Assembly (NCBI GenBank): GCA_021234155.1
Contig: JAJEKV010000003.1
Coordinates: 32,161,166-32,225,165, forward strand
From: Isoetes taiwanensis
Lineage: Eukaryota; Streptophyta; Lycopodiopsida; Isoetales; Isoetaceae
DNA: 64,000 bases
Direction: 5' to 3'
In this document: positions 31,845-44,510 of the stretch, piece by piece
Position numbering within the stretch: the stretch's first letter is position 1
Layout: every line of letters begins with the position of its first letter
Position numbers and translations under genes: made by a program
Notes under the pieces: generated by a model
What the model saw: only the letters and a program-made list of their open reading frames with translations
Databases searched by the model: none
What the model was told of the DNA's origin: nothing

Positions 31845-34028
31845 AACAAGGTTTAAAATGAAACGCACTTATTTAAGAAGTGCGTTTGGAAGATTCCTTC
31901 TGAAAATTTATAAAATTCTAAAATCCCTCTAAAAAGGGCCCTTTTATTACCTTTAGTCCAAAGATTTATAAAACTGCTCGTGAAAACAGACATTTTAAGA
32001 AGACTTAATATTAAGGAAAAACACACACAAAAAAAAAATCCCATTGTAGAGGGGGAAAGAACTACAATGAAATTCAAAGATTGACTATGGGGCAAATTCG
32101 TATGAAGAAATTAGATGCTTTTGTACCTTGTCCCTGAAAGTTTTTATATTAGCTGTGTTAGAAGACAGGAAATTTGTTATTTCACAACCATTTTGGCTGA
32201 ACATCCTAATGGACCCTAAAACACATTGGGAGGCAGTTGAACAAACTTCTTGAATGACAAACCATTGTTTTTGCATCACATAGTATTACAAATACCAATA
32301 CATCCACGATGTCTTGTAGTTAAGTTTGAAGTTTTAGTTGATGATCAAGTATAAATTTATACCGAGGGATACAAAAGTTGAAGTAATGAAGCCATGTGAT
32401 TACATGCCCTCCTTTTTATTCTCGGAGATGTATTTACGAGCACATACCAATCTACAACATGGTGATGCTCAAAAGATAGTCAACCTCCTTAGCAATGTTG
32501 AGCATATTCATCACAATACATCATCATCAGTAGCAATGGGCACCATGCACATTTCTCTGGCGATGAAGTATTCGTGCGCATTTTACCTTTTCCTATATAT
32601 TTTGTAAATAAATAGGTAAACTTCTGAGGGGTTGCTACTCCTCGCTCTCCTCTGGATAAACCATGTGGTTTCCTTCTAGTCAATATTTTGGAGTTCTTTG
32701 CCTTTAGTAGCAATTTTTTAGCTGCCTGGAGTGAAGTTCGCATGTATGTAGAGAAAAAAAGTAGAAATAACAACATGATTCGACTACTTTATGCTCTAAC
32801 ATTGCATTACAAGCTCAGAAAATTTAGAACCGTTTTAGAACTTTTTAGACTAAAAAACTAAGAACAGTGTGTAAAATTATCCCTTATGTGTGTTACTTTA
32901 GTAGTTTTCAGTTGCCAAACCCTTTGGCGAGCAAGAAAGACCCCAAAAGATTTTACACGATATATACTTTATCTCTGGACTGCATATATATATACATATA
33001 TATATAAAAGTCTTATATATATATATGCAATTCGGTATAAATTTATACCGTTTCTCCGTATAGATTTATACCGCAAGAGTTCTCTTTTCTTGTCGGATAT
33101 ATATATGTAATTATGTGTATATATTATATATATATACACATATATGTGTATAAATTGGTTGTCTGAAGGTTTTCTGCGGTATAAATTTATACGAGAGTCT
33201 TTGTCGCCGCGGTATAAATTTATACCGAGAGAGCTCGATGGTATAACGAGGGAGCTCTCACGGTATAAATTTATACCGTGAGAGCTCTCATGATGAATCG
33301 AGAAACTCTCGCGGTATAAATTTATCTGGCTTCGAGTCCTCTTGCGGTATAAATTTATACCGCTCAAGTCCACTTGCGGTATAAATTTATACCATGCGAA
33401 CTCTACGGCATGTCATATCCAAGACAAAGACTACCTATTGTGGTATAAATCTATACCACCCAGAATTTATTTTGAAGGCGTTATGTCCACGCATTGTCAT
33501 CGTGGTATACATAAGTCTATAGCAAGACGGATGAGCAAATAAGAGCAAGTATATAAGACGAAGAGCGAGCGTCTTCGACTCCAACTTGCGCTTCAAAGTG
33601 TAAGTTTGTTCAATGAGGCATACTTTCATGTGAAAATGTTTGCTTCAATGAGGCAATGTCAAAATGTGTTGCATTTTTTACAGTTTTGTTCATACTTTTT
33701 GTCTTGATTTGGAAAACTTTGAATAAAATACCTTTTGGCACTTTTAGTGTGCTTGCTGTTTTTTCCAATGTCTATTTTGTTTAGTTTTTGAAAATATTAC
33801 TATTTCGCAAACCAAACTAGGGGGGCCAAAAAGGGATGTCAAACAATTTTGAATGGAAGCTAAGTTCACACCCCCCTCCAAAATGATGCCTAAAATTTTC
33901 AAATTGTCACACTTGTCACAAATATACCACAAAAAGGGACATTTTTGGGGGGATTTTAGGGAATCTTTCAAAGATTCCTTTTGAAGTGCGTTTTGAGCAA
34001 ATTAGTGCGTTTCATTTTAAACTTTGTT
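31845..34028. mobile_element. Inverted-repeat-bounded element carrying a palindrome array
   Basis: The left end AACAAGGTTTAAAATGAAAC continues with GCACT. The right end is its near-complement, with rightmost bases ATTTTAAACTTTGTT. Inside each end a second GTGCGTTT copy follows, so the ends can fold. AACA occurs on both flanks (31841-31844 and 34029-34032) but the duplication is ambiguous. No transposase is visible; the superfamily cannot be assigned. Confidence 0.6.
32348..33457. repeat. Array of 16-bp palindrome GGTATAAATTTATACC
   Basis: Perfect copies lie at 33034, 33211, 33262, 33346 and 33378. Imperfect or truncated ones are at 32348, 33179, 33240, 33313 and 33442. The copy at 33262 sits inside a perfect 36-bp palindrome (33252-33287). 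Spacing is about 30-140 bp. Around 32980-33150 a TA-rich microsatellite interrupts the array. Translations in both directions repeat short peptides (RYKFIP or GINLYR), a by-product of the palindrome. Confidence 0.8.
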
Positions 34029-34722
34029 AACATTGAGAAGAAGAATTTTGTTGATTGGAGAATGATGCTAGGTGGCACTAATGTTGGATGACATATCTTA
34101 TGCATAAGGGCGTTAATAAATAGATTTAAAACACTAGGGGCAACAACGTATTTTATGCAATGAGAGAAAGATGTTGAAACATTAAAACAATTACTTATTT
34201 AAATTATTTGGGCAGCAAGCAGGATTCCCTTCAATTGTGGTCGCCACAAAGCCACAGGGTAAGATTTTTTCCCCTACCCTAAATTTAGTCTGCAAGCAGG
34301 ATTCGTTGCTGCTAGAATACTCCTGATGGGAGTTTAAAAATTAGATCCTGCTTTCCTGGTCTTTGGATAATGCCACCATAGCTGAATATGTACTTTTTCC
34401 TCGCCGGCGTCCGGTTTTTAGCAGCATTGGCAGGCGGCATGATAAAATCGATGGATAGATCAAGAGGGAAGCTGTATTCATGATCAGGTAAATTGATTTG
34501 GAGGAGTTTTCGCATCTTCTTTTGTTTGGTTGCATCTATTTTTTCTGGCTTTTTTTGTTTGGTTTTTCTTGCAGCTACATGACAGCAGAGCCCAACAGAA
34601 AGAATTGATTATGAAGCAAGTTGCTAAGATGAAGATGTGTTTTCAGTACTTATGCTCTTTAAAATATTCCTCTTTCAATCAGATGTTCTGTGATTTAGAT
34701 TTCGGCCAACTCCACCTCTTAG
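34029..34722. other. Non-coding stretch with intron-like boundaries
   Basis: CAGGTAAATTG near 34486 and TTTTTCTTGCAG near 34573 look like a splice donor and acceptor, but the flanking sequence encodes nothing recognisable. Possibly a remnant of a spliced transcript. Confidence 0.3.
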
Positions 34723-34742
34723 TCTAATCTGGGTATCAACTT
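34723..34742. repeat. Left 20-bp target duplication of the LINE
   Basis: TCTAATCTGGGTATCAACTT precedes the poly(T) and recurs exactly at 35598-35617. Confidence 0.93.
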
Positions 34743-35597
34743 TTTTTTTTTTTTGAAGAACTGTGTCGTCAATATATTAAAAGAATGGTAATGTTACAAA
34801 GCAAGTGAGGAGCATGGAGAACTGCCTCAAAGAGACAACGATACCTCGACACTCCACAACGAACTCACACAAAAACTACAACTCTACTGCTGTACAAACT
34901 ACCATCACCATCTACAACACCCAAGAAGTCCTGCCAAATGGCAAACTTCCGCTCTACCAATCCTGGGAACACCAGAAAGCTTTGAAATAGCTTGTACCTG
35001 AGTCGAGGAATCTGAGAGCCTGCAGGCTGCTGAATCCCCTAAAAGATCCACAACCGCCGCCGTTTCCAAATCAGCCACACCAACCAAGCCACGCACAGAT
35101 GCAAGGCTTGCTTCCGCAAGAGCGGCCAAGCACCAGGATACACATGAAGCAGCAACTGCTGGCTAGTCAATCTCACCTGAAACCGAGCCCTAACCCAATC
35201 CCAGGCAGCCTGCAAGTGAGGGCATAAAACCAGACAATGCTCCACAGTCTCACGATGAAGGCCACAACAAGGGCAGAGAGGGCTCACACCCGGCCTAAAC
35301 TGACTCACAAGGGCATTCACCCTGATACAGCGGTGCACCACCTGCCACAGAAGCACCCTAACCTTCGGTGGGGGAAGTGAGCTCCATGTCCACGTCCAAA
35401 CCGAGCGCCATCGAGAACCCGGAAGCTGCAGAGACCACTTACCTGAAGGGGGCAGTGTGTCATGAATAGCCAGCACCCGGTAACAAGACCGCACAAAACA
35501 AGAAGACACAACATCCGGATGAATCTTCCAAATCTGCACCACCACATCATCCTGAGGGACTATAGGTATGTGCAGCGGAATACTCCTCGCCACTTGT
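34743..35597 (-). mobile_element. 5'-truncated LINE (855 bp) with zf-RVT coding remnant
   Basis: The poly(T) at 34743-34754 is the reverse of a poly(A) tail, so the element lies on the minus strand. Its reading frame (to 35039) encodes SGKWSLQLPGSRWRSVWTWT, PPKVRVLLWQVVHRCIRVNA and the zinc motif CPCCGLHRETVEHC, typical of the zf-RVT domain C-terminal to plant LINE reverse transcriptase. The 20-bp target duplication marks target-primed reverse transcription. The RT itself is missing because of 5' truncation. The open frame runs slightly past the element into flanking DNA. Confidence 0.9.
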
Positions 35598-35617
35598 TCT
35601 AATCTGGGTATCAACTT
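35598..35617. repeat. Right 20-bp target duplication of the LINE
   Basis: Exact copy of 34723-34742, at the truncated 5' end of the LINE. Confidence 0.93.
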
Positions 35618-37000
35618 ATAACCCTGAAGTCGAATTTTTAGCAAATTTTATGGTCTGCTGCTTGAATCACAGAATTTTTTATGCCCGAAGTTACTCGTTT
35701 TCCAAAATAGAGCTTTGCTCTCTCAGCTACTCTACCCAATGACAACTTCGATCATTTCTTACATCGGGAATGCCAACAAAACATGGTTCAGAGGTCGATT
35801 TTGTGACCTATCAAATAAAACCGGGTTCAGAAGCCTAATTTGATGCTCTGAAGGCCGATTTATAGTTTGCAGTTAAGAATTTCCAATTTGTGAGCATAGA
35901 ATCATGATTGTGACCTTGTTCTGAGGAATCCCTTAGAACTGGCAGCAAGATATGAGCTTGCTTTCTTCCTTTGATAACGTTTCCGAAATCAGGAAGCGTA
36001 TGTTTATACCATAAGATTTCCCAATGGTTGAGGCCTGTATTCGTATGTCAAACCGTATTTTGCTGACGCTGGCAACTGAGATTCCGAACCCTAGAATCTT
36101 GGCGGGCATATAGGAGGTTTTTTTTTCTATTTTTGGTTGTTACGTTTTTGGGTAGGAAGGCGCGGAGAGGTCCTGTGGAGGCGGCCAGGCTTTTGCCGGA
36201 AGCCATAGCTTCAGTTGCATGTTTTTCTTTCTGTAGTTTTTTTCCAGAAGCCATAAGCTTCAGTTGCATAGCCATAGCCAGGCTTGCGCTTTTCGTGATT
36301 AGTAGGAAACCCTGCTAGGGCTCTTCCAAGTCTGGATCCTGCTAGGGTTCTACCTCCAGCATTTGCGCATCTCCCTTCTTGGGTTTGCCGGATCTGTATG
36401 TAGCTGGCCGGTAATGCTCTGTGACGAATCTGTATTTAGATAGGCTGTGTTTTGCAGGGCTTGGAGCGTTGTTGCACCAGATCCTTGGCATAGCCACAAA
36501 AGAAGATTGTCGGAGGCTGGTTCATCGGGTAAGCCAAGGGCATAGGATTCTTGTTGGGGTTCGATTCCCCAAGCCCTGGTCTGTTGCAAGTCGGAGCTGT
36601 ATGAGGGATCCAAAATTACTTACATAAGAAATCATTGGTTTTGTTTTTTAGGTGCCTCCTTAGAAATCGGCCCCTCTGTGACGAATCTGAGAAGCCTGTA
36701 CTCTTTGGAAATGGGAGGTTGCTCTTGTAGGCCAGAGCTATGGCGGAGTTCTTTAGGTGCCTCCTAAAATAAACGCATAGTGAATGAGAAAAGCAGAGAA
36801 AAGCTTGTTGCAGAACTTTGAAAGCCCTCGTTTGTATCAGGGATCCGGAATCAGTGATCAGAGCTATTGGTTTTATTTTTTAGGTGCCTCCTTAGAAATC
36901 GGGTCAAATAGCCAAAGGTGGGCCCCATCGTTGACCCCATCTTGACTTGCGTTTGAGGGCTCCAAGTTCGCCCCATGGCATATGCTGTGGCATATGCCAG
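35618..37000. other. Non-coding DNA with a ~230-bp direct repeat
   Basis: TTTAGGTGCCTCCTTAGAAA with flanking sequence occurs at about 36648 and 36880. GTGACGAATCTG occurs at 36421 and 36677. GGGGTTCGATTCCCC near 36556 resembles a pol III B box, but no full tRNA folds. No gene was recognised. Confidence 0.45.
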
Positions 37001-37039
37001 CATCCAATGGCCCAAAAAAATTTTGAGACAACCGAAACG

Positions 37040-37190
37040 ATAATACACCCGAACCAAAAGGGGTTTAAGGGGGATTTTAATTTAAATATGTTGGATCCAA
37101 ATGGTTTATGTTAATTAATGTTAATGGTAGTTATGTGTTGGTTGTTATACTAAAAAAAAATTTGGGCCCTTCGGGCCCTAACAAAAGCAA
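37040..37190. repeat. Repeat copy 1 ending in a GGGCCC hairpin
   Basis: CCGAACCAAAAGGGGTTTAA, TGTTAATTAATGTTAATGG and a terminal hairpin GGGCCC-TTC-GGGCCC are shared with 41205-41415. It is probably the end of an unclassified mobile element. Confidence 0.55.
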
Positions 37191-37199
37191 ACATAGGTA

Positions 37200-40100
37200 A
37201 ACTTTAAGGATCTATATATTAATTACTAAGAAGCTTGGCATGGTTCATGCTAGAACATGGATTAGTTTCAAGACGAACATGCAATTTGTCCAGATATAAA
37301 GATAGCAAGAATATATTTAACACTGAGCTATGAGTGTATGATAAAATATTGGTATGAGTGTATATGATACAGCTATCGAATAGCTGCTCTTTTTCCACTA
37401 AAGCAAAATATAAGAACCACCTTATTTTAATTAACTTGCATTACTATTCAAACGTGTATGTCCAATCTTGATACACCAATGCCACGTCTAAACGTGTATG
37501 TCCAATCTTGATACACCAATGCCACGTCTGCCCCTGTATCAAGTGATTTTTGCTGTTAGCCTTCCAAGTCCAGAATTAGATAAGCTCTTATCCAGAATCC
37601 ATTCTAAAAAAATCTCCAGCCGATCCTCTAGCTTATTTAGATTATTCAATAAAAAACTGACATCTTCTAATTATAATGCTGGTCTATCAACAGCACTGCA
37701 ATATAAGCATTCCATTCAGGTGCTAGGCTTGATGCACATCAGGCTTCTCATGCTAAAAAACCTCAAATCCATGTTATGAATTCAAGAAGCAACTTAAAGA
37801 CACCAAACCAGTACCTTAGCTTTGAACTGTTAAAGAGCCACAACATCAAAAATTTCAGTTCTCAAGTATAAGATCTTAACTCAGCTAATAATACAACCAC
37901 CCCTAAAAAATGAGGCTTCTTATATCAATCACCAATCTTAATGTAACCTTTTAGAAACTAGCAGCTTGAACAAATGAAATATTTTAATTACAACCTTGAA
38001 CTCTAGCCAAGTTCGTACCAAAGATTACCCAGCAATAGGCTGCTAGCACTTTAGGGGTAAGATTTTTAATTCCTGTGACCAGAATGGGAGATATCAGAGC
38101 AAAGGTCAGCCTAAGAGCTTGATTTTCCGGATTTGGGACCAAGAAAAGAGGCAGAAAAAGAGGCAGCAGCTGAAAATCGGCCAAAAAACCCCTCGTGTCA
38201 ATCACCCATTCATACTATGTCGCCAAATTCACACTTCTACAATAGATCCTTCTTCACATCACAGGGTTATGCTCAAAATGTAGAGCTGTTTTGACTGTAA
38301 AATCATACCTGTCACAGCATCACTTCCGGAATAACATGTTGGTTTTCATTTCATCAAATATTTGCAGAGCAAACAGAGAAACAGAGTTATCTGGAAGTGA
38401 TAGCAAAGCATAGTGTCACAAACCTGTAATTATGAACAAACTCATCCTGCTCCTACAAAGCTTTAATCACGAACTCCACTTTACCTTTAGATCCTTCCTC
38501 ACATCACAGGGTCTGGGTTATGCTCAACACAGAAAGGCTCTTGGGGATGAAGACGGGACAGATCCTTCTAGGCTGGCAGCGAAATTATGTGCCAGATCTT
38601 TGCCTCTACCATCACTTCCGGAATAACATGTTGGTTTTCATTTCATCAAATATTTGCAGAGCAAACAGAGAAACAGAGTTATCTGGAAGTGATAGCAGAG
38701 CATAATACTGACACAGAATTTAGAGTGTGCAGACCAAAGGGAAGGCTCATGCAAAGGGGCAAGGTTATGGCGCCATCATCGATTCCACAAACCCTAACCG
38801 TGCCCTAATTCCGGCTGTCTCGGGCTTAAATTATAAGCCCTTGGATCTTTTGGGATTAAAAGAGGGCTCTCTTTCTAAGCCCTCTGATCTTAACCATTGA
38901 GAGCATGAAACAAAAATTGCACAAATTGCATGCAAAAACTTGGTGCACTCTAGATATCAATCAATCTTGTTAATTTGGGATTTTCCGGTATGGTGGAAAA
39001 TGTTTTTGGATTTTTTTTTAATTGATTTCCTAAGATTTCGTGGGTTTTCGGCGCCGGGAAATATTTCCGTCATTCCAAAAATCGGGACAAGTTTTTATGG
39101 TATCATTTTGAAGGAGCTTTTTGGTTTCGTGGGCATCTCTCATCCGCCTTGCTCCACGATTGGAAACTGCAAAGGTGTCGAATGATCCTATATCCATGCG
39201 ATTTCAAGCATCTGCCACATAGATTGTAGCTGACGATCCTCTGCAGACCAGATTTTAAAATTTTAATCACTGCCAGAAGAAGAAGACGCCTAAGGGAAAA
39301 ATTTCTAGCAGTGTCGGATCATCTGCCGGAGAGCTTGCTAAAGAGAATCCATGCCACGATTTCTCAAGCCATGCAGGGATCAGTTCAGGTATCAGTTGAT
39401 CAAAATCGGCTGAAGGTGTGAAGCATTTAGGGTTTATGCTTTTTCTGAAGGTTGATTTCATTTTGTTATATGCTTGCCAAGATTTCCCATTATCTGCCCG
39501 TGATGATAGACATGCCATTGTAATTTTTGCTAGGCCCATATATATTCTGATTGTTTTCTAATTCTTTTTGCAGAGCGGAGTGATAAGAGCACCGGCATTT
39601 TATAGGGATCGTTTGCAAGACAAGCTGCTGGTAATTTAAGAGGTATAGATAGTCCTCTTGGTGATTTTCACTTATAGTCTCTAGATTACAATCTAGAATG
39701 TTACTGGATGCACTACATATAGAGGATTAGACTTTCATGTTTAAATAATACTAGCTTGCTCTTCTTTGTGCTTTCACAAGAAGACCAAAAATTTCCATGC
39801 ATGCACTACACTTAATTGCAAGGATAGATCCAATTGACGGTACTCTACTTCGTTTGGAGAAGTTCATTTGGAAAAAAAAATGTGCAGTTAGGGAAAGTTT
39901 GAATTTTTGACATTTAGGTGAATATGCAGATAGCAGGCTTCTGATCAATCTCTGTTGTTGTGAGGCTGAATGTGCAGATAGTAGGCTCCTCAGAATTAAT
40001 CTCCGTGTTTGTGAATTTAACATATTCACTTTTTAACTTATTTCTATTCATGGATGCACATCATTGACGTTTTTGCCTGTTGTGTTCTGTTTGCAGTGCA

Positions 40101-41200
40101 TCCTCCCATCTACAACGATAAGCTTACACAAGGCAACCTATTTTCTTTATTCCAGGGTATCTGGAGTTTAGCTATGTAAGAGCAAGAATTAGCAATGGCA
40201 CCATGGCTTTTCATTAAAAGGCCAGTTTTCTTAATTCCTTTTGATGATATTTTCTTCTAGGTGCTTGCTGGTTACATCAATCTAGCATATATGGTACTTG
40301 ACGTTGTTATGATTTGGTCTAGCTTGCTCCAACAACTTTGCATGTCATATCGATGATGTATACACATTCTGCAAACATTTTGTTCATTTTGTTTAGACAT
40401 TTCAAGCATATTTTCTTTTGTTCTCATATGGGAATGACCTTTCTGATTCTTTGAGATAGGGATTGAATTTTTTCCTTTTGAGAGGATGCATAGCATCTCA
40501 GCATGCATGCCATCATTCAAGGTCTATATGCCATTTGATTACGTTGCTAATGATTCATGTCTCATGCTTCTAAGCTAGATTGCTGACTGCTAGATTGCTA
40601 TTCAATTGGCTGCAACTAGCAGTTTATCTAATATTAACAATGAATGGATCGTTGTTTTAAATTGGTGTAGATCAACTAATAATACTTTGGTGGATTCTTT
40701 CGTTGTATATAAGGAGTGCAATCTATGGATACTTGGATGTGTTTGGCTAATCTCTGTAAGTCTCCTTAGTTTTGTCCCTTGGTTTCCCCTTCCCAATGAC
40801 ATGGGACTTTGTCTCTTTCAGAAGGGTTTTGCATAGCTCATTTGGCACTACAAGCAATGCGACTCTAGAGGTAAGAACTTAATTGTTGTCACTTTCTGGA
40901 CAGATGTTTAACATAGCGTTGTTTGTCATATCATTTTAAGTGCCTACTGCAATTTCACACGGGGGGTGACTCCGGGCAACGAGAGCTGTTGGATAGGCAT
41001 ATTCACCCCTCATTCCTTAATCTACACCGTATGTAAAGTTCCTCGTTTGTGGGGTATGCAAGTACAAAATTTGCTATACTGTATAACAAGATTCGCAAAA
41101 TACTATAAGATTTCAAGCGGAATACTATATAGTGTTGATTTTGTACGTGCAAAATACAATTATGAAGGCTCTCGCTGCCCTATGTCATCCCCCGTGTGAA
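37200..41200. other. Non-coding DNA with small duplications
   Basis: No gene is recognised in about 4 kb. A 40-bp unit is duplicated head to tail at 37450-37489 and 37490-37529. A block of about 90 bp beginning CATCACTTCCGGAATAACAT occurs at 38319 and again at 38610, within a larger duplicated context. Short open stretches such as 38940-39185 have no recognisable product. Confidence 0.45.
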
Positions 41201-41204
41201 TATG

Positions 41205-41415
41205 CACCCAAACCAAAGGGGGCTTATGGGGGATTCTAATTTAAATGCGTTGGACCCAATGGTTGTGTTAATTAATATCAATGATAGTTGTGTTGGTTGT
41301 TAATGTCAATGGTTGTTATGTGTTGGTTGTTATGTGTTGGAGGATTTAATTTTTATATGTTGGATGTTAATGATTTGTGTTGCGTGTTTTTTTTTTTGGC
41401 CCCTTCGGGGCCTTA
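41205..41415. repeat. Repeat copy 2 ending in a GGCCCC hairpin
   Basis: Homologous to 37040-37190, with internal duplication of TGTTGGTTGTTA. The terminal hairpin is GGCCCC-TT-CGGGGCC, changed on both arms relative to copy 1 so that it still pairs. Confidence 0.55.
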
Positions 41416-42063
41416 TGGACGTCCCCCCCTCCCGGATGTGACAAAAATTTTAGAATTCAAACCAGAAAAAAACTAGAATTCATTTGAGACTTTCATCACC
41501 TGTAGCTTTTGAATTTCATCACAATAAAACAAATACAACATAAGTAAAAGTTACCATAAAGATAGAGCGGATTGATCCTGAAAGTCATAAAGTTTGCAAC
41601 ACCCATACACAAACATTTTTCAACTGGAATTTAACAGCAGCCTTTGGCCTCCATGGATTCTTGTGGTGAGAAACCAAAGTGGGAAACTTTTCTGCTTGTT
41701 AACACAAGGATCTAGAAGCCTTGGAATTTGCTTAATAACTGCCTCAAAATCTAAAAATGCATGGTAATTTTTTGCAACCTTCATTCGGAATGAGCCATAA
41801 GACAATATCAATAAGCGCAATCCTCAGATTAATCGGTGGTAGGATGTGAAAGCCTACCAAACCCTGCCGAAAAATTGCTGTTTTAGCATAGATAACTTAG
41901 TCAAACATATCCATATCATACACTATCAAAAAGATCTCGGAGAGAGCTTTCCAACGCAATAAAAATTATCTCAAACAGAGCTCCGGATCAAAAGTTATGA
42001 TAAGAAATGTGTTGCCGACGGGGAAACTGCACTACATGCGCCCTTCAAGCCCTTCATGTGTCC

Positions 42064-42234
42064 ATTATGCACCACACACACAAAAAGAGGGCTTTTGTTG
42101 TGAGCCATTGGTTGTTGACCATTATGCACCACACGCACAAAAAGAGGGATTTTGTTGTGAGCCATTGGTTGTTGACCATTATGCACCACACGCACAAAAA
42201 AAGGGCTTTTGTTGTGAGCCATTGGTTGTTGACC
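42064..42234. repeat. Three perfect-period 57-bp tandem repeats
   Basis: The units start at 42064, 42121 and 42178 with ATTATGCACCACAC and differ at only a few bases. The 57-bp period is a multiple of three, so several frames on both strands remain open through the array and encode 19-residue repeats. I see no start context or domain that supports a real protein. Confidence 0.9.
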
Positions 42235-44510
42235 ATTGGAAAAAAAAGGCTAAAATCAATGGCTTAGAAATGGTGCACTCTAGATGTACGCATTAGTACA
42301 TCCATTTGAATACATCACGAAATCATAGCAAAACCTTAGTGAAAAGCGTACAAAAACACAAAGAAAACCCCCTGTTATTATGCTACATATTAGACCATTG
42401 ACTATTACATTTTTGAATCTGAAGGATAAGCTATAGTTTAGCATGATGTTGTGGATGAATTTTGTGGGTTGTTTAGGAGTGTACTTCCCCTACTTGAAGC
42501 TTCCAAGCATATCCTTGCCAAATCAATAACATGCACTCTAAGTGGGTTGGTTATTGTAAATTCTCCACATTTAACATATGTAAGATAGCGTGGGTATGCT
42601 GGACCAGATTCAACTGGTCTCTACAGCTACTTGACCTGTCAAGATAAGAGCTAGGTCCAAGCTTTGGAATATCACTTCAGATCTACAATTTGTAGCTTAT
42701 TGCATTAGTTTATAAATGTACATCGTCACACACAAGCTTCAGTTGGAGCTACAGAAGCATTATAAAGCCTGAGTTTAAAAGAGGCAAACTGTCTGCAGCT
42801 GAAGATCCTTATTTTACATGGATGATTTTTCTTGCAGATCTAGCAAAGCTTCAAGACTTGACTGACTTATTATTTCTTCTTTGATAAACTTTTTTTCAGC
42901 ACATGTGTACTAGCTTTAGCCTATCCTCCAAAATGGAAGGACATACCAATTGTGTTGCATCAGACCAACCACCTACTTTGTATGTGCTAGAACGGACAGA
43001 AAAGAGAAGCGGAAAGGACAAAAGGCCAAAATTCCACAAAGAGAAAGGACAATTTTTACTTTGCTACCTTCTGCTTCATAGAGTAAGCCAAGGCGCATGC
43101 TTAAAGATGTTACGTGACTTCTGAATGCTTCACATCATGGATCCATGTTAATCATTACTCAAAGCCAGTCAACAAAAGTAGTTGTAGACTTAAAGGTAGT
43201 CAATAAAAGAGTAGTACATATTTTAGTCTTCCAATACTGATGTTTCTAGACGCAATAGTGTTTTGCAAAAATTGGATGTATGCTCATTTGCAAAGATTAG
43301 CATCTTATGCTTGCTTTGCAATTGTTGCGGAGCATAATTGTGTGTTTATCCATGCATAAACATCCTTGATGACAATCATTTTAAATGGTAGTTCGTCTGT
43401 ATACTGAACAATAACTTCATTTCACAGGAACTGTTCATGGTTGTTCATGTATTTCCAGTTGTACTCTACACAGCTATTGTATGGAGATTTCTGAATGCTT
43501 TTCAAATTATTTGGGCACTTCTGGGGAAATTAAGTTCTTACTGTTGTACATGCACTTAGCATGTACTAAGAGGATGTTGACTTTGGGAGCAGCATAGGCC
43601 CGTGCTAATATTTATCGACACTATTTCTTGAAGTACTAATTTGCACATTATTTGAAATACTATTCATGGAGACCATTCATGGATCAATCCATAAGTGTAG
43701 ACGACATAAATGAAAAGATCAAAAGAATTTTAGTCAGAAAAGCTAATAACCTGAGACATGCTTGCAGTTCGGCAATGGCTATGATATCAACTTTGGACAT
43801 GTTTTATATTCAAGTAGAACATGCAGATTGTAAGGCAGGTTAGATCTTTTATGCATTGCATTTATAGCATTCTTCAACTTATAATTTCGTACTCTTCATA
43901 TGTCCCACGGGCTAATTTATAAGTTTGCTTGGCATCTTTCTGCAGACTATAATCATGCACAAGTTACCATGTTATAAAGCATTTCACATTTGCTTCTCCT
44001 GTTTGAATCCTCTGTTGCAGGTTATTTTGAGCTGGGCCATTCTTGGATGTAATAGATCCATGTTTCTAATTTTATTAGTTTCTGCTCCATACTTTGGGTA
44101 CGCCTATCTGCGTACTGCTTTGTTTTGGCAAACAAACTGATGAAAAGACATGCATCAAGTTGACTTTCTGCCAAAAAATGAAACCCACATTTCTCAAACA
44201 CTGCCCACATGTGGCTAGCACCAGAAAAGAGAATAATGATATTGCAGCAGTCAAATGCCCAGGAATGATTAGGTTCTGAATTTATAACATGTCAAACTCC
44301 TCCTGTATATTTGTAGTGCAAAGACCGTATCTTCTGTTGAAAAATGATAAAACCTTTAGAGCTTCTTTTGAATGCATATTTATGCAATGAAAACATCGTG
44401 TTTGCATGTACTTTCTAATTTTGAGTTCTTACAACTTGGAAAATACAATGTCACTACTCCAACAATAAATGCTTTAAAATCATCCAATCATCTAGGTAGA
44501 AGACATTCTC
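42235..44510. other. Non-coding DNA, nothing firm
   Basis: AT-rich sequence with open stretches at 42903-43124 and 43652-43843 whose products I cannot identify. No clear splice structure or repeat ends. Confidence 0.4.

Noticed and set aside
32969-33373. A repeat protein with GINLYR units
   Set aside because: The peptide repeat is the translation of a DNA palindrome and appears on both strands; nothing suggests translation.
33030-33460. CRISPR-like array
   Set aside because: The repeats are 16-bp palindromes with irregular spacers in a plant genome, with no cas genes; spacing is far from regular.
36540-36575. tRNA gene
   Set aside because: GGGGTTCGATTCCCC resembles a T arm, but I could not fold matching acceptor, D and anticodon arms around it.
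40848-40862. CACTA transposon end (CACTACAAG)
   Set aside because: Only one isolated match was seen, with no inverted partner, subterminal repeats or 3-bp duplication.
42054-42236. Protein made of 19-residue repeats
   Set aside because: Several frames on both strands are equally open, which is expected for any 57-bp repeat lacking stops; no start or domain evidence.
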